Source: Oenococcus sicerae (GTDB lineage Bacteria > Bacillota > Bacilli > Lactobacillales > Lactobacillaceae). From it: DNA of 64,000 nucleotides. The notes below the pieces were generated by a model that ran no database searches, was not told the DNA's origin, and saw only the letters and a list, made by a program, of their open reading frames with translations. The stretch is taken from assembly GCF_004102045.2 (NCBI RefSeq), contig NZ_CP029684.2:62001-126000 (forward strand). Direction: 5' to 3'. Both the position numbers and the translations under genes were made by a program. Within the stretch, counting starts at the first letter, position 1. Each line of letters begins with the position of its first letter. Below are positions 8,242-15,919 of the stretch, one piece after another.

Positions 8242-10464
8242 ATGTCAGTCAACATTAGTGAAGATGGAAAATTTTTCCATTTACAGACAAAACACAGTAG
8301 TTATATTTTTCATGTCATGGAAAATGGCGAATTGGGACAGCTCTATTTTGGAAAAAGAATTCATAGTCAAAATAGTTATGGCAATCTCGCCAAAAAAGAA
8401 CGTCGCGAGGCCATGGTGTCTTGGACAACAACGGCTGATGATTTTCAACCGGATAACCTCAAACAAGAGTATGCCAGTTTTGGCAAGGGTGATTTTCGCG
8501 ACCCAGCTTATCAAGTAACAGCGGAAAACGGCAGCCGCATCAGTGAATTGCATTACGAAAGTTATCAGCTTGAAAAAGGCAAAAATCGTTTATCGGATCT
8601 ACCTTCAGCTTTTGGAAAAGCTAGCGATGGTGTGGAAACATTAGAAATATTTTTACGAGATTCCCTGCTTGATTTGAAAGTCATTTTAAAATATAGTGTT
8701 TTTCCCAACGAAGATGTGATAACAAAAAGCGTTGAATTCATCAATCTTGGTCAGCAGCACCTGACTTTAAATCGTGCTCTCAGCAGTCAATTAGACCTGC
8801 CGGATGACCAGTATGATTTGATTAGTTTTTCTGGTTCTTGGGCTCGTGAAAGGCATGAAGTCGTTGATCGGCTCAAATCAGGCGTGCAAAGCATCAGCAG
8901 TTTGCGTACTGCTTCTAGCCACCAGCATAATCCTTTTGTCATGTTGGCTCGGCCAGACGCAACTGAAGATCAAGGCGACGTTTTCGGTTTTAATTTAATC
9001 TATTCAGGTAATTTTCTAGACCAAGTTGAGGTCAGCTCTTACAGTTCGACGCGCGTTTTGCAAGGCATTAACCCAGAAGAATTTGCATGGGAAGTCAAGC
9101 CGGATGGCCATTTCCAAACACCGGAAGCCGTCTTAAGCTTCTCTGGACAAGGGAAAAATCAGCTGAGTCAGCAAATGGGCGATTTTTATGAAAAACATTT
9201 GGTAAACCCTCGCTTTGCTAACCAGCAGCGACCTGTTTTGGTCAACAACTGGGAAGCGACTTATTTTGATTTTGATGAAAACAAATTAATAGCCATTGCC
9301 AAAAAAGCGGCGGAATTAGGAATTGAATTATTTGTCTTAGATGACGGCTGGTTCGGACACCGTGATGATGATACAAGTTCCTTAGGAGACTGGTTCGTTG
9401 ATCAAAATAAGCTGCCGCAAGGGCTCGCGCATTTATCCAATCAAGTTCACCAATTGGGATTAAAATTCGGCCTTTGGTTTGAACCGGAAATGATTTCCAT
9501 TGACAGCAAACTTTATGAGCAGCATCCTGAATGGATGATCGCAGCTCCAGGAAGAACACCAACACCAGGCAGAAATCAATTCGTTTTGGACTTTACACGC
9601 GATGAAGTCATAGATTATATTTTTGATATGATGTCCGCCCGAATTGAAGAATCAAAACTTGACTACATTAAGTGGGATATGAATCGTTATATTACAGATA
9701 TGTTTAGCAGCAATCTGTCAAGATCCAACCAGCTGGAAATGTCTCACCGCTATATATTAGGCGTCTATAAACTTTATCAGCGCTTGATCGATCGTTTTCC
9801 AGAGGTCCTTTTTGAGTCATGCGCCTCAGGCGGCGGACGTTTTGACTTAGGCTTGATGTACTACGCACCGCAAGCGTGGACCAGTGACGATACAGATGCC
9901 GTTGAAAGAATTCTGATTCAATACGGTACTTCTTACGGCTATCCCCTTTCGATGATGGGTGCACATGTTTCTGATGTGCCTAATTATCAAACGGGTCGAG
10001 TAACTTCATTTGCTAGCAGAGGACAGGTTGCTTACTTCGGCGACTTGGGTTACGAGCTGGATATCACGAAACTCTCCGAAAAGGACCAATCAGAGATCCA
10101 AAAACAAGTTGCCTTTTACAAAAAATATCGTCAAATTTTCCAGTTTGGCAACTTCTATCGACTCCAGAGTCCTTTCGCTGGTGATCATAATGTCGCTAGC
10201 TGGATGGTCGTGAATCAAGACAAAACAATCGCAATTGCAGCTAGATATCAAATTCTCAATCGTCCTAATCCTAGTTATCTTAGAATTTATTTCAAGGGTC
10301 TAGATGCTGCAAAAGCTTATCGCGTCAATAACAGTGAAGAAATTTTTTATGGCGACGAACTTATGAACGCTGGTTTCTTCGTTGATCAAATTCTGAATAT
10401 CAATCAGCCGATCCAAGGTTCGGCTGACTTTAGTTCTCAACTCTTCGTCATCACGGAATCCTAA
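8242..10464 (+). CDS. alpha-galactosidase (GH36)
   Basis: This 740-residue cytoplasmic enzyme hydrolyses terminal alpha-galactose from melibiose, raffinose or stachyose. The N-terminal beta-sandwich is followed by the catalytic barrel: LDDGWFG, then KWDMNR with nucleophile D479, SCASGGGRFD, and WTSDDTD with acid/base D549, as in Lactobacillus MelA and AgaA. The length matches the family. There is no signal peptide. The start has a strong ribosome site (AGAGGAGA). It stands alone between a regulated promoter and a terminator, with a GalR-like regulator downstream. No dedicated transporter is adjacent. Confidence 0.95.
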   Translation: MSVNISEDGKFFHLQTKHSSYIFHVMENGELGQLYFGKRIHSQNSYGNLAKKERREAMVSWTTTADDFQPDNLKQEYASFGKGDFRDPAYQVTAENGSRISELHYESYQLEKGKNRLSDLPSAFGKASDGVETLEIFLRDSLLDLKVILKYSVFPNEDVITKSVEFINLGQQHLTLNRALSSQLDLPDDQYDLISFSGSWARERHEVVDRLKSGVQSISSLRTASSHQHNPFVMLARPDATEDQGDVFGFNLIYSGNFLDQVEVSSYSSTRVLQGINPEEFAWEVKPDGHFQTPEAVLSFSGQGKNQLSQQMGDFYEKHLVNPRFANQQRPVLVNNWEATYFDFDENKLIAIAKKAAELGIELFVLDDGWFGHRDDDTSSLGDWFVDQNKLPQGLAHLSNQVHQLGLKFGLWFEPEMISIDSKLYEQHPEWMIAAPGRTPTPGRNQFVLDFTRDEVIDYIFDMMSARIEESKLDYIKWDMNRYITDMFSSNLSRSNQLEMSHRYILGVYKLYQRLIDRFPEVLFESCASGGGRFDLGLMYYAPQAWTSDDTDAVERILIQYGTSYGYPLSMMGAHVSDVPNYQTGRVTSFASRGQVAYFGDLGYELDITKLSEKDQSEIQKQVAFYKKYRQIFQFGNFYRLQSPFAGDHNVASWMVVNQDKTIAIAARYQILNRPNPSYLRIYFKGLDAAKAYRVNNSEEIFYGDELMNAGFFVDQILNINQPIQGSADFSSQLFVITES

Positions 10465-10486
10465 AAAGTGTCTGATCTAGCATCCT

Positions 10487-10519
10487 AACCTAATGCCGCT
10501 ATCGGAATTAGGTTTTTTT
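10487..10519 (+). terminator. terminator after the alpha-galactosidase gene
   Basis: AACCTAAT and ATTAGGTT are perfect arms around a short GC-rich inner part, followed by seven T. Confidence 0.85.
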
Positions 10520-10630
10520 ATTCATCATTTTCGATCAAATCAGTTGTACTTGCTAGTCTTTAAAAGGCCAGCTGGAGGGCTTGCTAAAAATATTAGAAAA
10601 ATTGTAAACTGAACAAAGATATAAGCAACC

Positions 10631-11668
10631 ATGACTGTCACGATTAAAGAAATTGCAAAAATGGCTGGCGTCTCCGCCAGCACTGTTTCGAGGATCTTAA
10701 ATCAAGACCCTCTTTTGTCCGTCAAAAAAGAGACCAGAGAACAGGTTCGAGAAATAGCATTAAAGCTTAATTATCGCTCGACTCATAAAGAAAAAAGAAG
10801 AAGTTACAAGCCTGTTGCTATTATCACGAGCATGTCAGAGAAGCGGGAAAATGAGGATCCTTATTGGCGCAATATCCATCACGGCATCCGATTAGCTTCG
10901 AACAAATATGGTCTTTCAATCGCTAAAGTAATACGGCTGGGTACTGACAATATTAGAAAAAATGATGTTTCTCAATACTCCTCTTTAATTCTGACGGGCG
11001 ACTTGTCCGCAGCAGCTATCCAAGATATTTATCGAATGAATCACAATATTGTACTCGTCGATGCGAGACTTCACTTTAACAATATCGATTCAGTAGAACC
11101 GGATTTTGTTTTTACAACGGAAAAACTATTAAACGAACTTGCATCACTGGGTCGAAAACGGATTGCTTTTCTTGGCGGTATAAACGAGAGAATGAATTTT
11201 AATGGCAGTAGCCATCATGCTTGGGAAGATGAACGGACACGCGTTTATCGTAAATGGATGGAAGAGCATAACTATGTCGAGATCATTTCAAATGGTGGTT
11301 GGGGATCTGAATCTGGTTATGAAAACATTAAGCAGTTGTTAAGCAACCACGGTCCGATAGATGCGTTGATCACTGCTTCTGATGCCATTGCTATTGGTGC
11401 GATTAAATATCTTCAGGAGCAAAATATTAAAATTGGTCAGGATATATTAGTGGCTTCGTTTGATAATCTTGATTTCGTTTCCTATCTAAATCCGCCTCTG
11501 ACAAGTGTGGATCTGTCTCCAGATGCGATTGGATCAACCGCGCTTCAACAAGCTTTGGAACTAACTCAAGGACAAAGGCATTGGCATAAATGGACCATTA
11601 TTCCGGGTGAAATCGCTTATCGTGCTTCCTTTGATCCTAAAAAATTAAAGTCATCACTTCAACTGTAA
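10631..11668 (+). CDS. LacI/GalR family regulator
   Basis: The protein has 345 residues. The N-terminal HTH (TIKEIAKMAGVSASTVSRILN) is followed by DPLLSVKKETREQVREIA and LNY, a pattern typical of GalR/EbgR proteins of lactic acid bacteria. The C-terminal effector domain has DALITASDAIAIGAI and ILVASFDNLD. It probably controls the neighbouring alpha-galactosidase gene through the site at 8166. It follows a terminator, so it has its own promoter, which I could not place with confidence. The ribosome site is weak (ATAAG). Confidence 0.88.
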   Translation: MTVTIKEIAKMAGVSASTVSRILNQDPLLSVKKETREQVREIALKLNYRSTHKEKRRSYKPVAIITSMSEKRENEDPYWRNIHHGIRLASNKYGLSIAKVIRLGTDNIRKNDVSQYSSLILTGDLSAAAIQDIYRMNHNIVLVDARLHFNNIDSVEPDFVFTTEKLLNELASLGRKRIAFLGGINERMNFNGSSHHAWEDERTRVYRKWMEEHNYVEIISNGGWGSESGYENIKQLLSNHGPIDALITASDAIAIGAIKYLQEQNIKIGQDILVASFDNLDFVSYLNPPLTSVDLSPDAIGSTALQQALELTQGQRHWHKWTIIPGEIAYRASFDPKKLKSSLQL

Positions 11669-11920
11669 TCACCGGTAATATTAAGTAATACAAAAACTTC
11701 CAAAACTGCTTAAAATCAGTCCTTTTTCGAATCTAAAAAAATTTCAAATCATTAACGGCACATTTCTTTATCAGAACTATAAAATATTTCTCGAAAGAGT
11801 ATGCAGGAATGTTTTTATTTGAAACACGATAATTACTATGCATATATAGTAAGCCTATTTTTTAGCTTTTTTCGTAGTAGAAATATTTTGCCTTTGGAGA
11901 AGAAATAAAAGGGTTATCAC
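11669..11920. other. intergenic region with no recognised gene
   Basis: AT-rich stretch between the GalR-like gene and the tRNA terminator. A 35-codon frame (11801-11908, plus) has no proper ribosome site and I see no support for it. No terminator for the regulator gene is obvious. Confidence 0.5.
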
Positions 11921-11956
11921 ATAATAAAAAAGCGCTCAACCATACGGTTAAAGCGC
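11921..11956 (-). terminator. terminator of the tRNA cluster
   Basis: On the minus strand, GCGCTTTAACC-GTAT-GGTTGAGCGC (one bulge) is followed by TTTTTTATTAT. Confidence 0.8.
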
Positions 11957-11974
11957 CTTGTCAACATATTATCA

Positions 11975-12064
11975 TGGAGATTGAGGGATTCGAACCCTCG
12001 CGTCGGGATAAACCGGCCTACACCCTTAGCAAGGGCGCCTCTTCAGCCTCTTGAGTAAATCTCC
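11975..12064 (-). tRNA. tRNA-Ser(GCU)
   Basis: 90-nt class II tRNA with a long variable arm. The anticodon loop CTTGCTA gives GCU. The acceptor GGAGATT pairs with AATCTCC, the discriminator is A, and no CCA is encoded. It is the last gene of the cluster and is separated from the others by an internal terminator-like hairpin. Confidence 0.95.
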
Positions 12065-12106
12065 AGTTGATTAAATGACTTGATTAAATTATAAATAAGT
12101 CTTATC

Positions 12107-12155
12107 TAAACAAAAATCGGCAAGCAAACATCATATAAAATGCCTGCTTGCCGAT
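12107..12155 (-). terminator. terminator-like hairpin inside the tRNA cluster
   Basis: ATCGGCAAGCA (12116-12126) and TGCTTGCCGAT (12145-12155) are perfect 11-base arms around an 18-base loop. On the minus strand the stem is followed by TTTTGTTT. It separates tRNA-Ile(GAU) from tRNA-Ser(GCU) and could end most transcripts before the serine gene, or serve as a processing stem. Confidence 0.7.
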
Positions 12156-12228
12156 GGACCATCCAGGACTCGGACCTGGGACCTCTGCGTTATCAACACA
12201 GCGCTCTAACCAACTGAGCTAATAGTCC
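12155..12228 (-). tRNA. tRNA-Ile(GAU)
   Basis: 74 nt cloverleaf. The anticodon loop TTGATAA gives GAU. T loop GGTCCGAGTCC. The discriminator is A and no CCA is encoded. Confidence 0.95.
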
Positions 12229-12230
12229 AA

Positions 12231-12301
12231 AGCGAATGACGGGAATCGGACCCGCATAGCCAGCTTGGAAGGCTGGAGCTCTACCACTGAGCTACATTCG
12301 C
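12231..12301 (-). tRNA. tRNA-Gly(UCC)
   Basis: 71 nt. Anticodon stem-loop CCAGC-CTTCCAA-GCTGG gives UCC. The discriminator is U and no CCA is encoded. Confidence 0.95.
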
Positions 12302-12321
12302 AGTGGGAGAAAAATCTCCAA

Positions 12322-12394
12322 TGGCGCGGGGCGGAATCGAACCGTCGACACAAGGAGCTTCAATCCTTTGCTCTACCAACTGAGCTACCGAGCC
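12322..12394 (-). tRNA. tRNA-Phe(GAA)
   Basis: 73 nt. The anticodon loop TTGAAGC gives GAA. Acceptor GGCTCGG pairs with CCGCGCC, including a G-U pair. The discriminator is A and no CCA is encoded. Confidence 0.93.
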
Positions 12395-12424
12395 AATCCT
12401 AACTGCATCGATATTCCTACCGAC

Positions 12425-12499
12425 CGGTCCCAGCGGGGTTCGAACCCGCGATCTCCTCCGTGACAGGGAGGCGTCCTAGACCAGCTAGACCATGGAACC
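12425..12499 (-). tRNA. tRNA-Asp(GUC)
   Basis: 75 nt. Anticodon stem-loop CCTCC-CTGTCAC-GGAGG gives GUC. The discriminator is G, as expected for Asp. No CCA is encoded. Confidence 0.95.
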
Positions 12500-12556
12500 T
12501 CTTGAATATTCGCTATGTAATAGCCAAACATTCAGGGTCGGTCACAAAGTGACCTA

Positions 12557-12630
12557 TTGCGGGGGCTGGATTTGAACCAACGACCTTCAGGTTATGGGCC
12601 TGACGAGCTACCAGACTGCTCTACCCCGCG
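12557..12630 (-). tRNA. initiator tRNA-fMet(CAU)
   Basis: 74 nt. The C1:A72 mismatch in CGCGGGG/CCCCGCA and the AGTCTGGTA D loop identify the initiator. Anticodon stem-loop is TCAGG-CCCATAA-CCTGA. Pairs 31:39 and 30:40 are G-C, but 29:41 is A-U, whereas bacterial initiators normally have three G-C pairs there. No CCA is encoded. Confidence 0.95.
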
Positions 12631-12656
12631 ATAATATTAAATTTGCCTTTCGGCAA

Positions 12657-12746
12657 TGGAGAATAGAGGATTTGAACCTCTGCGCCGGTTTCCCGACCTG
12701 ACGGTTTTCAAGACCGTTCCCTTCAGCCAGACTTGGGTAATTCTCC
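12657..12746 (-). tRNA. tRNA-Ser(UGA)
   Basis: 90 nt, long variable arm. Anticodon stem-loop ACGGT-CTTGAAA-ACCGT gives UGA. Acceptor GGAGAAT/ATTCTCC, discriminator A, no CCA encoded. Confidence 0.95.
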
Positions 12747-12768
12747 AGATAACTTCCATCGGCCAAAA

Positions 12769-12842
12769 TGGACCCTGCTGGACTCGAACCAGCGACCGAA
12801 CGGTTATGAGCCGCTTGCTCTAACCAACTGAGCTAAAGGTCC
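12769..12842 (-). tRNA. tRNA with CAU anticodon, probably tRNA-Ile2 (lysidine)
   Basis: 74 nt. The body (GGACCTTTAGCTCAGTTGGT and anticodon loop CTCATAA) resembles Bacillus tRNA-Ile(CAU), whose C34 TilS converts to lysidine to read AUA. An elongator Met assignment cannot be ruled out from sequence alone, but the next CAU gene fits Met better. Confidence 0.75.
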
Positions 12843-12855
12843 TCATTCGAGCCAA

Positions 12856-12929
12856 TCGCGGCGGGGGGTATCGAACCCTCGACCTCCCGGGTATGAACCG
12901 GACGCTCTAGCCAGCTGAGCTACACCGCG
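12856..12929 (-). tRNA. elongator tRNA-Met(CAU)
   Basis: 74 nt. The body (CGGTGTAGCTCAGCTGGCTA, anticodon loop TTCATAC) matches Bacillus elongator tRNA-Met. Acceptor CGCGGTG/CGCCGCG, discriminator A, no CCA encoded. Confidence 0.85.
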
Positions 12930-12950
12930 ATCAATTGAGCATACGCCCAA

Positions 12951-13024
12951 TCGGGACAACTGGATTCGAACCAGCGACCCCCTGGTCCCAAACCAGGTGC
13001 TCTACCAAACTGAGCTATGTCCCG
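12951..13024 (-). tRNA. tRNA-Pro(UGG)
   Basis: 74 nt. Anticodon stem-loop CCTGG-TTTGGGA-CCAGG gives UGG. Acceptor CGGGACA/TGTCCCG, no CCA encoded. Confidence 0.95.
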
Positions 13025-13088
13025 AGTCAATCTGCTCAGTACACAAATAATTACTTAATTGTACTCAGACGGTCAATTACTTGACCCA

Positions 13089-13162
13089 TGCACCATGTAG
13101 GAGTCGAACCTACAACCTCCTGATTCGTAGTCAGACGCTCTATCCAATTGCGCTAATGGTGC
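13089..13162 (-). tRNA. tRNA-Arg(ACG)
   Basis: 74 nt. Anticodon loop CTACGAA gives ACG, to be edited to ICG by TadA. Acceptor GCACCAT/ATGGTGC, no CCA encoded. Confidence 0.95.
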
Positions 13163-13226
13163 ATATTGCTGCTAACCAACCATGTTAAAAACGTGGATTA
13201 GTTGACTGTTTGCAAACTCACAAACA

Positions 13227-13310
13227 TGCCGGCGCCCGGGATCGAACCGGGACGGTATCACTACCGCAGGATTTTAAGTCCTGTGCGTCTGCCTATTCCG
13301 CCACGCCGGC
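13227..13310 (-). tRNA. tRNA-Leu(UAA)
   Basis: 84-nt class II tRNA. Anticodon stem-loop CAGGA-CTTAAAA-TCCTG gives UAA. No CCA encoded. Confidence 0.95.
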
Positions 13311-13335
13311 AACTAACTGCCACGATACGTGGCAA

Positions 13336-13407
13336 AGCGAACGGCGGGACTCGAACCCGTGACCCCCACCATGGCAAGGTGATGTTCTACCGCTGAACTA
13401 CGTTCGC
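13336..13407 (-). tRNA. tRNA-Gly(GCC)
   Basis: 72 nt. Anticodon stem-loop TCACC-TTGCCAT-GGTGG gives GCC. Discriminator U, no CCA encoded. Confidence 0.95.
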
Positions 13408-13427
13408 ATATTATTGAGGAAACCCTC

Positions 13428-13500
13428 TGCCGACTAGAGGGTTCGAACCTCCGACCCCCGCTTTACAAGAGCGGTGCTCTGCCAACTGAGCTAAGTCGGC
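13428..13500 (-). tRNA. tRNA-Thr(UGU)
   Basis: 73 nt. Anticodon stem-loop CCGCT-CTTGTAA-AGCGG gives UGU. No CCA encoded. Confidence 0.95.
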
Positions 13501-13538
13501 GATACTAAGACCCTTTGGAAATGATTTCTCATTTCCAA

Positions 13539-13611
13539 TGGACGCTACAGGGATCGAACCTGTGACCTCCTGCTTGTAAGGCAGATGCTCTCCCAGCTGA
13601 GCTAAGCGTCC
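13539..13611 (-). tRNA. tRNA-Val(UAC)
   Basis: 73 nt, first gene of the cluster. Anticodon stem-loop TCTGC-CTTACAA-GCAGG gives UAC. No CCA encoded. Confidence 0.95.
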
Positions 13612-13655
13612 AAATTGGAATTTGGAATGTCGTTTGAATAACACGCGACTAAAAT

Positions 13656-13684
13656 ATAATACATAATATTTCGACGAACGTCAA
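13656..13684 (-). promoter_or_regulatory. promoter of the tRNA cluster
   Basis: TTGACG and TATTAT on the minus strand, 17 bases apart, are followed by a GC-rich GTCGCG near the start site. Such a discriminator is typical of stringently controlled stable-RNA promoters. Confidence 0.8.
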
Positions 13685-13711
13685 CAACTTTCAGGCAAAA
13701 AATTCGTTTTT

Positions 13712-14107
13712 TTATTTTTTAACTTGTCGAATCCGCTTTAAAGCTTCGGTTTTGCTGGCTTCAATCGTCTCTGCAATTGGCTTAAAACCGGCCTTTACAC
13801 GCGTTGCTGTCCAAAAATGCTTATAAATATTACGATTTTCACCTGGTTGTGGATTAGCATGTATTTTCGAGATTGACAACTGGCGAAAACTTAAACTAAT
13901 TTTTTTGCTGTAGTCATCGATATCTAATACAATTGCATCAACGTCTTGTCCAACGCGAAAATCATCAGTCAAATTATTAATTCGGCCAGCCTTGCATTCA
14001 GAAATATGAACGAGTCCTTGCGTTTTGGCATCAAGCTGCACAAAAACGCCATAATCTTGAATTCCGGAAATGATTCCGTTAACATGCTGACCAATTTTAT
14101 AATCCAT
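13712..14107 (-). CDS. cvfD: S1-domain RNA-binding protein, CvfD/YugI type
   Basis: About 131 residues. Residues 1-75 form a single S1 RNA-binding domain (YKIGQHVNGIISGIQDYGVF, then GLVHISE, VGQDVDAIVLDID and KISLSFRQL), with a short basic C-terminal part. CvfD (general stress protein 13) is a post-transcriptional regulator that associates with ribosomes. Two ATGs compete; I chose 14107 because it gives the family N-terminus. A TATAAT box lies seven bases before it, so the mRNA may start at the AUG itself. It is divergent from dedA. Confidence 0.85.
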   Translation of the reverse strand: MDYKIGQHVNGIISGIQDYGVFVQLDAKTQGLVHISECKAGRINNLTDDFRVGQDVDAIVLDIDDYSKKISLSFRQLSISKIHANPQPGENRNIYKHFWTATRVKAGFKPIAETIEASKTEALKRIRQVKK

Positions 14108-14165
14108 GTTCTCCATTATAATGTTTTCAAAAATCCGCGCGCGGGCACTGATATACTTAAATGGT

Positions 14166-14810
14166 ATGCAATTTTTGATTGATTTTATCCTTCACATAGA
14201 TGTCCACTTGGCCAACCTCGTCAACTCATTCGGCTTATGGAGCTATGCCTTAATGTTTCTTATCATTTTGATCGAGACTGGCGTGGTCGTTCTGCCATTT
14301 TTACCAGGTGATTCTTTGTTATTCGCTGCTGGTGCTTTATCAGCCAATGCCAACAATATTTTAGATGCCTGGATCTTATGGATTGGTTTTTTTATTGTTT
14401 CCCTAATTGGCGATTCTTTGAATTATTTTATCGGTCGCACGATCGGGCAAAAATTATTAAACACGAAAATCGGCCATTTTATCAAGCCTGAGCAGATTAA
14501 AGAGACTGAGAAGTTCTATGAGAAGCATGGTGCAATAGCGATCATACTAGCCCGATATATGCCGATTATTCGCACATTAGCGCCTTTCGTCGCTGCAACA
14601 TCGAATTTCCCCTATTTACGTTTTTTTAAATACTCATTGATCGGTACATTTTCTTGGGCATCAATTGCCGTCTGGGCTGGTTACTTTTTTGGCAACATCC
14701 CCTTTGTCCGTAAACACTTCACGATGATTATTTTGGCTATCATCATTGTGACAATTCTACCGGCCGTAATTGGTTTCATCAAAACACGCACAAAAAAAAC
14801 GAAGAATTAG
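14166..14810 (+). CDS. DedA family membrane protein
   Basis: About 214 residues. The family core is visible: E-x-G-x(3)-P ([20 protein letters not shown]), [13 protein letters not shown] and the [17 protein letters not shown] stretch with conserved arginine and proline. DedA proteins act in lipid carrier (undecaprenyl phosphate or phospholipid) flipping. The frame opens at 14106, but the ATG at 14166 fits better. It has no ribosome site and an extended -10 (TGATATACT) eight bases upstream, so the message may be leaderless. It overlaps rpoZ tail to tail by four bases. Confidence 0.85.
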   Translation: MQFLIDFILHIDVHLANLVNSFGLWSYALMFLIILIETGVVVLPFLPGDSLLFAAGALSANANNILDAWILWIGFFIVSLIGDSLNYFIGRTIGQKLLNTKIGHFIKPEQIKETEKFYEKHGAIAIILARYMPIIRTLAPFVAATSNFPYLRFFKYSLIGTFSWASIAVWAGYFFGNIPFVRKHFTMIILAIIIVTILPAVIGFIKTRTKKTKN

Positions 14811-15130
14811 TCTCCGCTTTCATCTTTATTCACTGGATCGATCCGAACGTTGCCGGCATTGATCTCTTCTAGCGCACGTCCAATCGGTTTAACGGACTTG
14901 TAAGAATCCAAGGTTGGTCCAACCAAAGTCTCTAATCTGGCAGCGATTTCCTGCATACTCTTCTTATCACGATCAGTTGGTTTTTCTTGACGCTTTAATT
15001 TTAATAATTCCTCTTTTAAACGAGGCAACTCTTCTAATTCTGTAGCACGCTTAGATGCCAAAGAAATTAGTTTATAACGAGAATCGACTTTGTTTAACAG
15101 TTCGTCGACTGACGGATACATTAGGCTCAT
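14807..15130 (-). CDS. rpoZ: RNA polymerase omega subunit
   Basis: 107 residues. The N-terminal omega signature is [26 protein letters not shown], followed by a charged region and [17 protein letters not shown]. Omega stabilises beta-prime and helps polymerase assembly. A GGAGGG ribosome site lies five bases before the ATG at 15130. It follows gmk by one base, the usual gmk-rpoZ arrangement. Confidence 0.95.
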   Translation of the reverse strand: MSLMYPSVDELLNKVDSRYKLISLASKRATELEELPRLKEELLKLKRQEKPTDRDKKSMQEIAARLETLVGPTLDSYKSVKPIGRALEEINAGNVRIDPVNKDESGD

Positions 15131-15131
15131 C

Positions 15132-15743
15132 TTAACCCTCCAAAATTCTTATATAGCTATTAGCCAGACGCTTAGCCTTCAATCTTTCGGCCTCAATGAT
15201 GGTCTGAACCTTTTTTACTGCCTTATCCACTTTATCATTTACGACGGCATAATCATAGTTAGTCATCATTAAAATCTCTTGACGGGCTGTTTTTAGGCGC
15301 TGATTGATCACTTCATCAGACTCGGTCCCACGCAGTTCCAAACGATTACGAAGCTGCATCAGATCCGGCGGCAGCAAAAAGATTAAGATCGCATCAGGTA
15401 CTTTCGAACGGACCTGCATAGCACCATTAACTTCGATTTCCATAAAGACATCATTGCCCTGTTGACGCTGCTGTTCGATCCAAGTATTCGGCGTGCCATA
15501 ATACTGGTCAACATATTGTGCGTATTCCAACATTTTGCCATCGTTAATCATTTTCTCAAATTCAGCTTTGCTCACAAAAAAATAATCCCTGCCGTTGACT
15601 TCATTGCGGCGCGGGCTGCGAGTCGTGGCCGAGATTGAATATAGCAGTTCATGCGGATTCTTTCTAAATAACGCTTTTCTAACCGTCCCTTTTCCAACAC
15701 CGGATGGGCCGGAAAGCAAAAATAACATTCCTCGTTCATTCAT
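15132..15743 (-). CDS. gmk: guanylate kinase
   Basis: About 203 residues. It phosphorylates GMP to GDP. The P-loop is [11 protein letters not shown], with [21 protein letters not shown] for GMP binding and the R-x-R-GTESDE lid. The frame could extend to a GTG at 15818 (228 residues), but the family length favours 15743. A TTGACA lies about 25 bases upstream of this ATG without a clear -10. Downstream is rpoZ; upstream a plus-strand gene separates it from recN. Confidence 0.93.
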   Translation of the reverse strand: MNERGMLFLLSGPSGVGKGTVRKALFRKNPHELLYSISATTRSPRRNEVNGRDYFFVSKAEFEKMINDGKMLEYAQYVDQYYGTPNTWIEQQRQQGNDVFMEIEVNGAMQVRSKVPDAILIFLLPPDLMQLRNRLELRGTESDEVINQRLKTARQEILMMTNYDYAVVNDKVDKAVKKVQTIIEAERLKAKRLANSYIRILEG

Positions 15744-15868
15744 GCCAACTAGTTTAACACTGTCAAACCTTTGAAATTTACCAATTCTTAAACAACATTT
15801 TTGAAGGAATTCTATCACTTATTGTATATTACAAATTTCAATATGTGGTATTTTGTTCGGTAAACAGT

Positions 15869-15897
15869 TTGCTATTTAGAACAAGCGTTCGTATATT
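15869..15897 (+). promoter_or_regulatory. promoter with a LexA (SOS) box in its spacer
   Basis: TTGCTA and TATATT are exactly 17 bases apart, and the spacer contains GAACAAGCGTTC (15879-15890). With flanks, AGAACAAGCGTTCG matches the Gram-positive SOS box CGAACRNRYGTTYG at all but the first base. LexA bound here would block polymerase. Confidence 0.75.
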
Positions 15898-15919
15898 TAA
15901 TGGTGTTGAGGGAATAAAA

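Noticed and set aside
11801-11908. 35-codon frame in the gap before the tRNA terminator
   Set aside because: Ribosome-like GAAAGAG touches the ATG, composition is not coding-like and nothing is recognised.
13202-13396. 64-codon plus-strand frame across tRNA-Leu and tRNA-Gly
   Set aside because: It is the antisense of two clear tRNA genes; ATG without ribosome site.
13411-13644. 77-codon minus-strand frame across tRNA-Thr and tRNA-Val
   Set aside because: It reads RLAQLGEHLPYKQEVTGSIP-like sequence, a well-known false protein made by translating tRNA genes.
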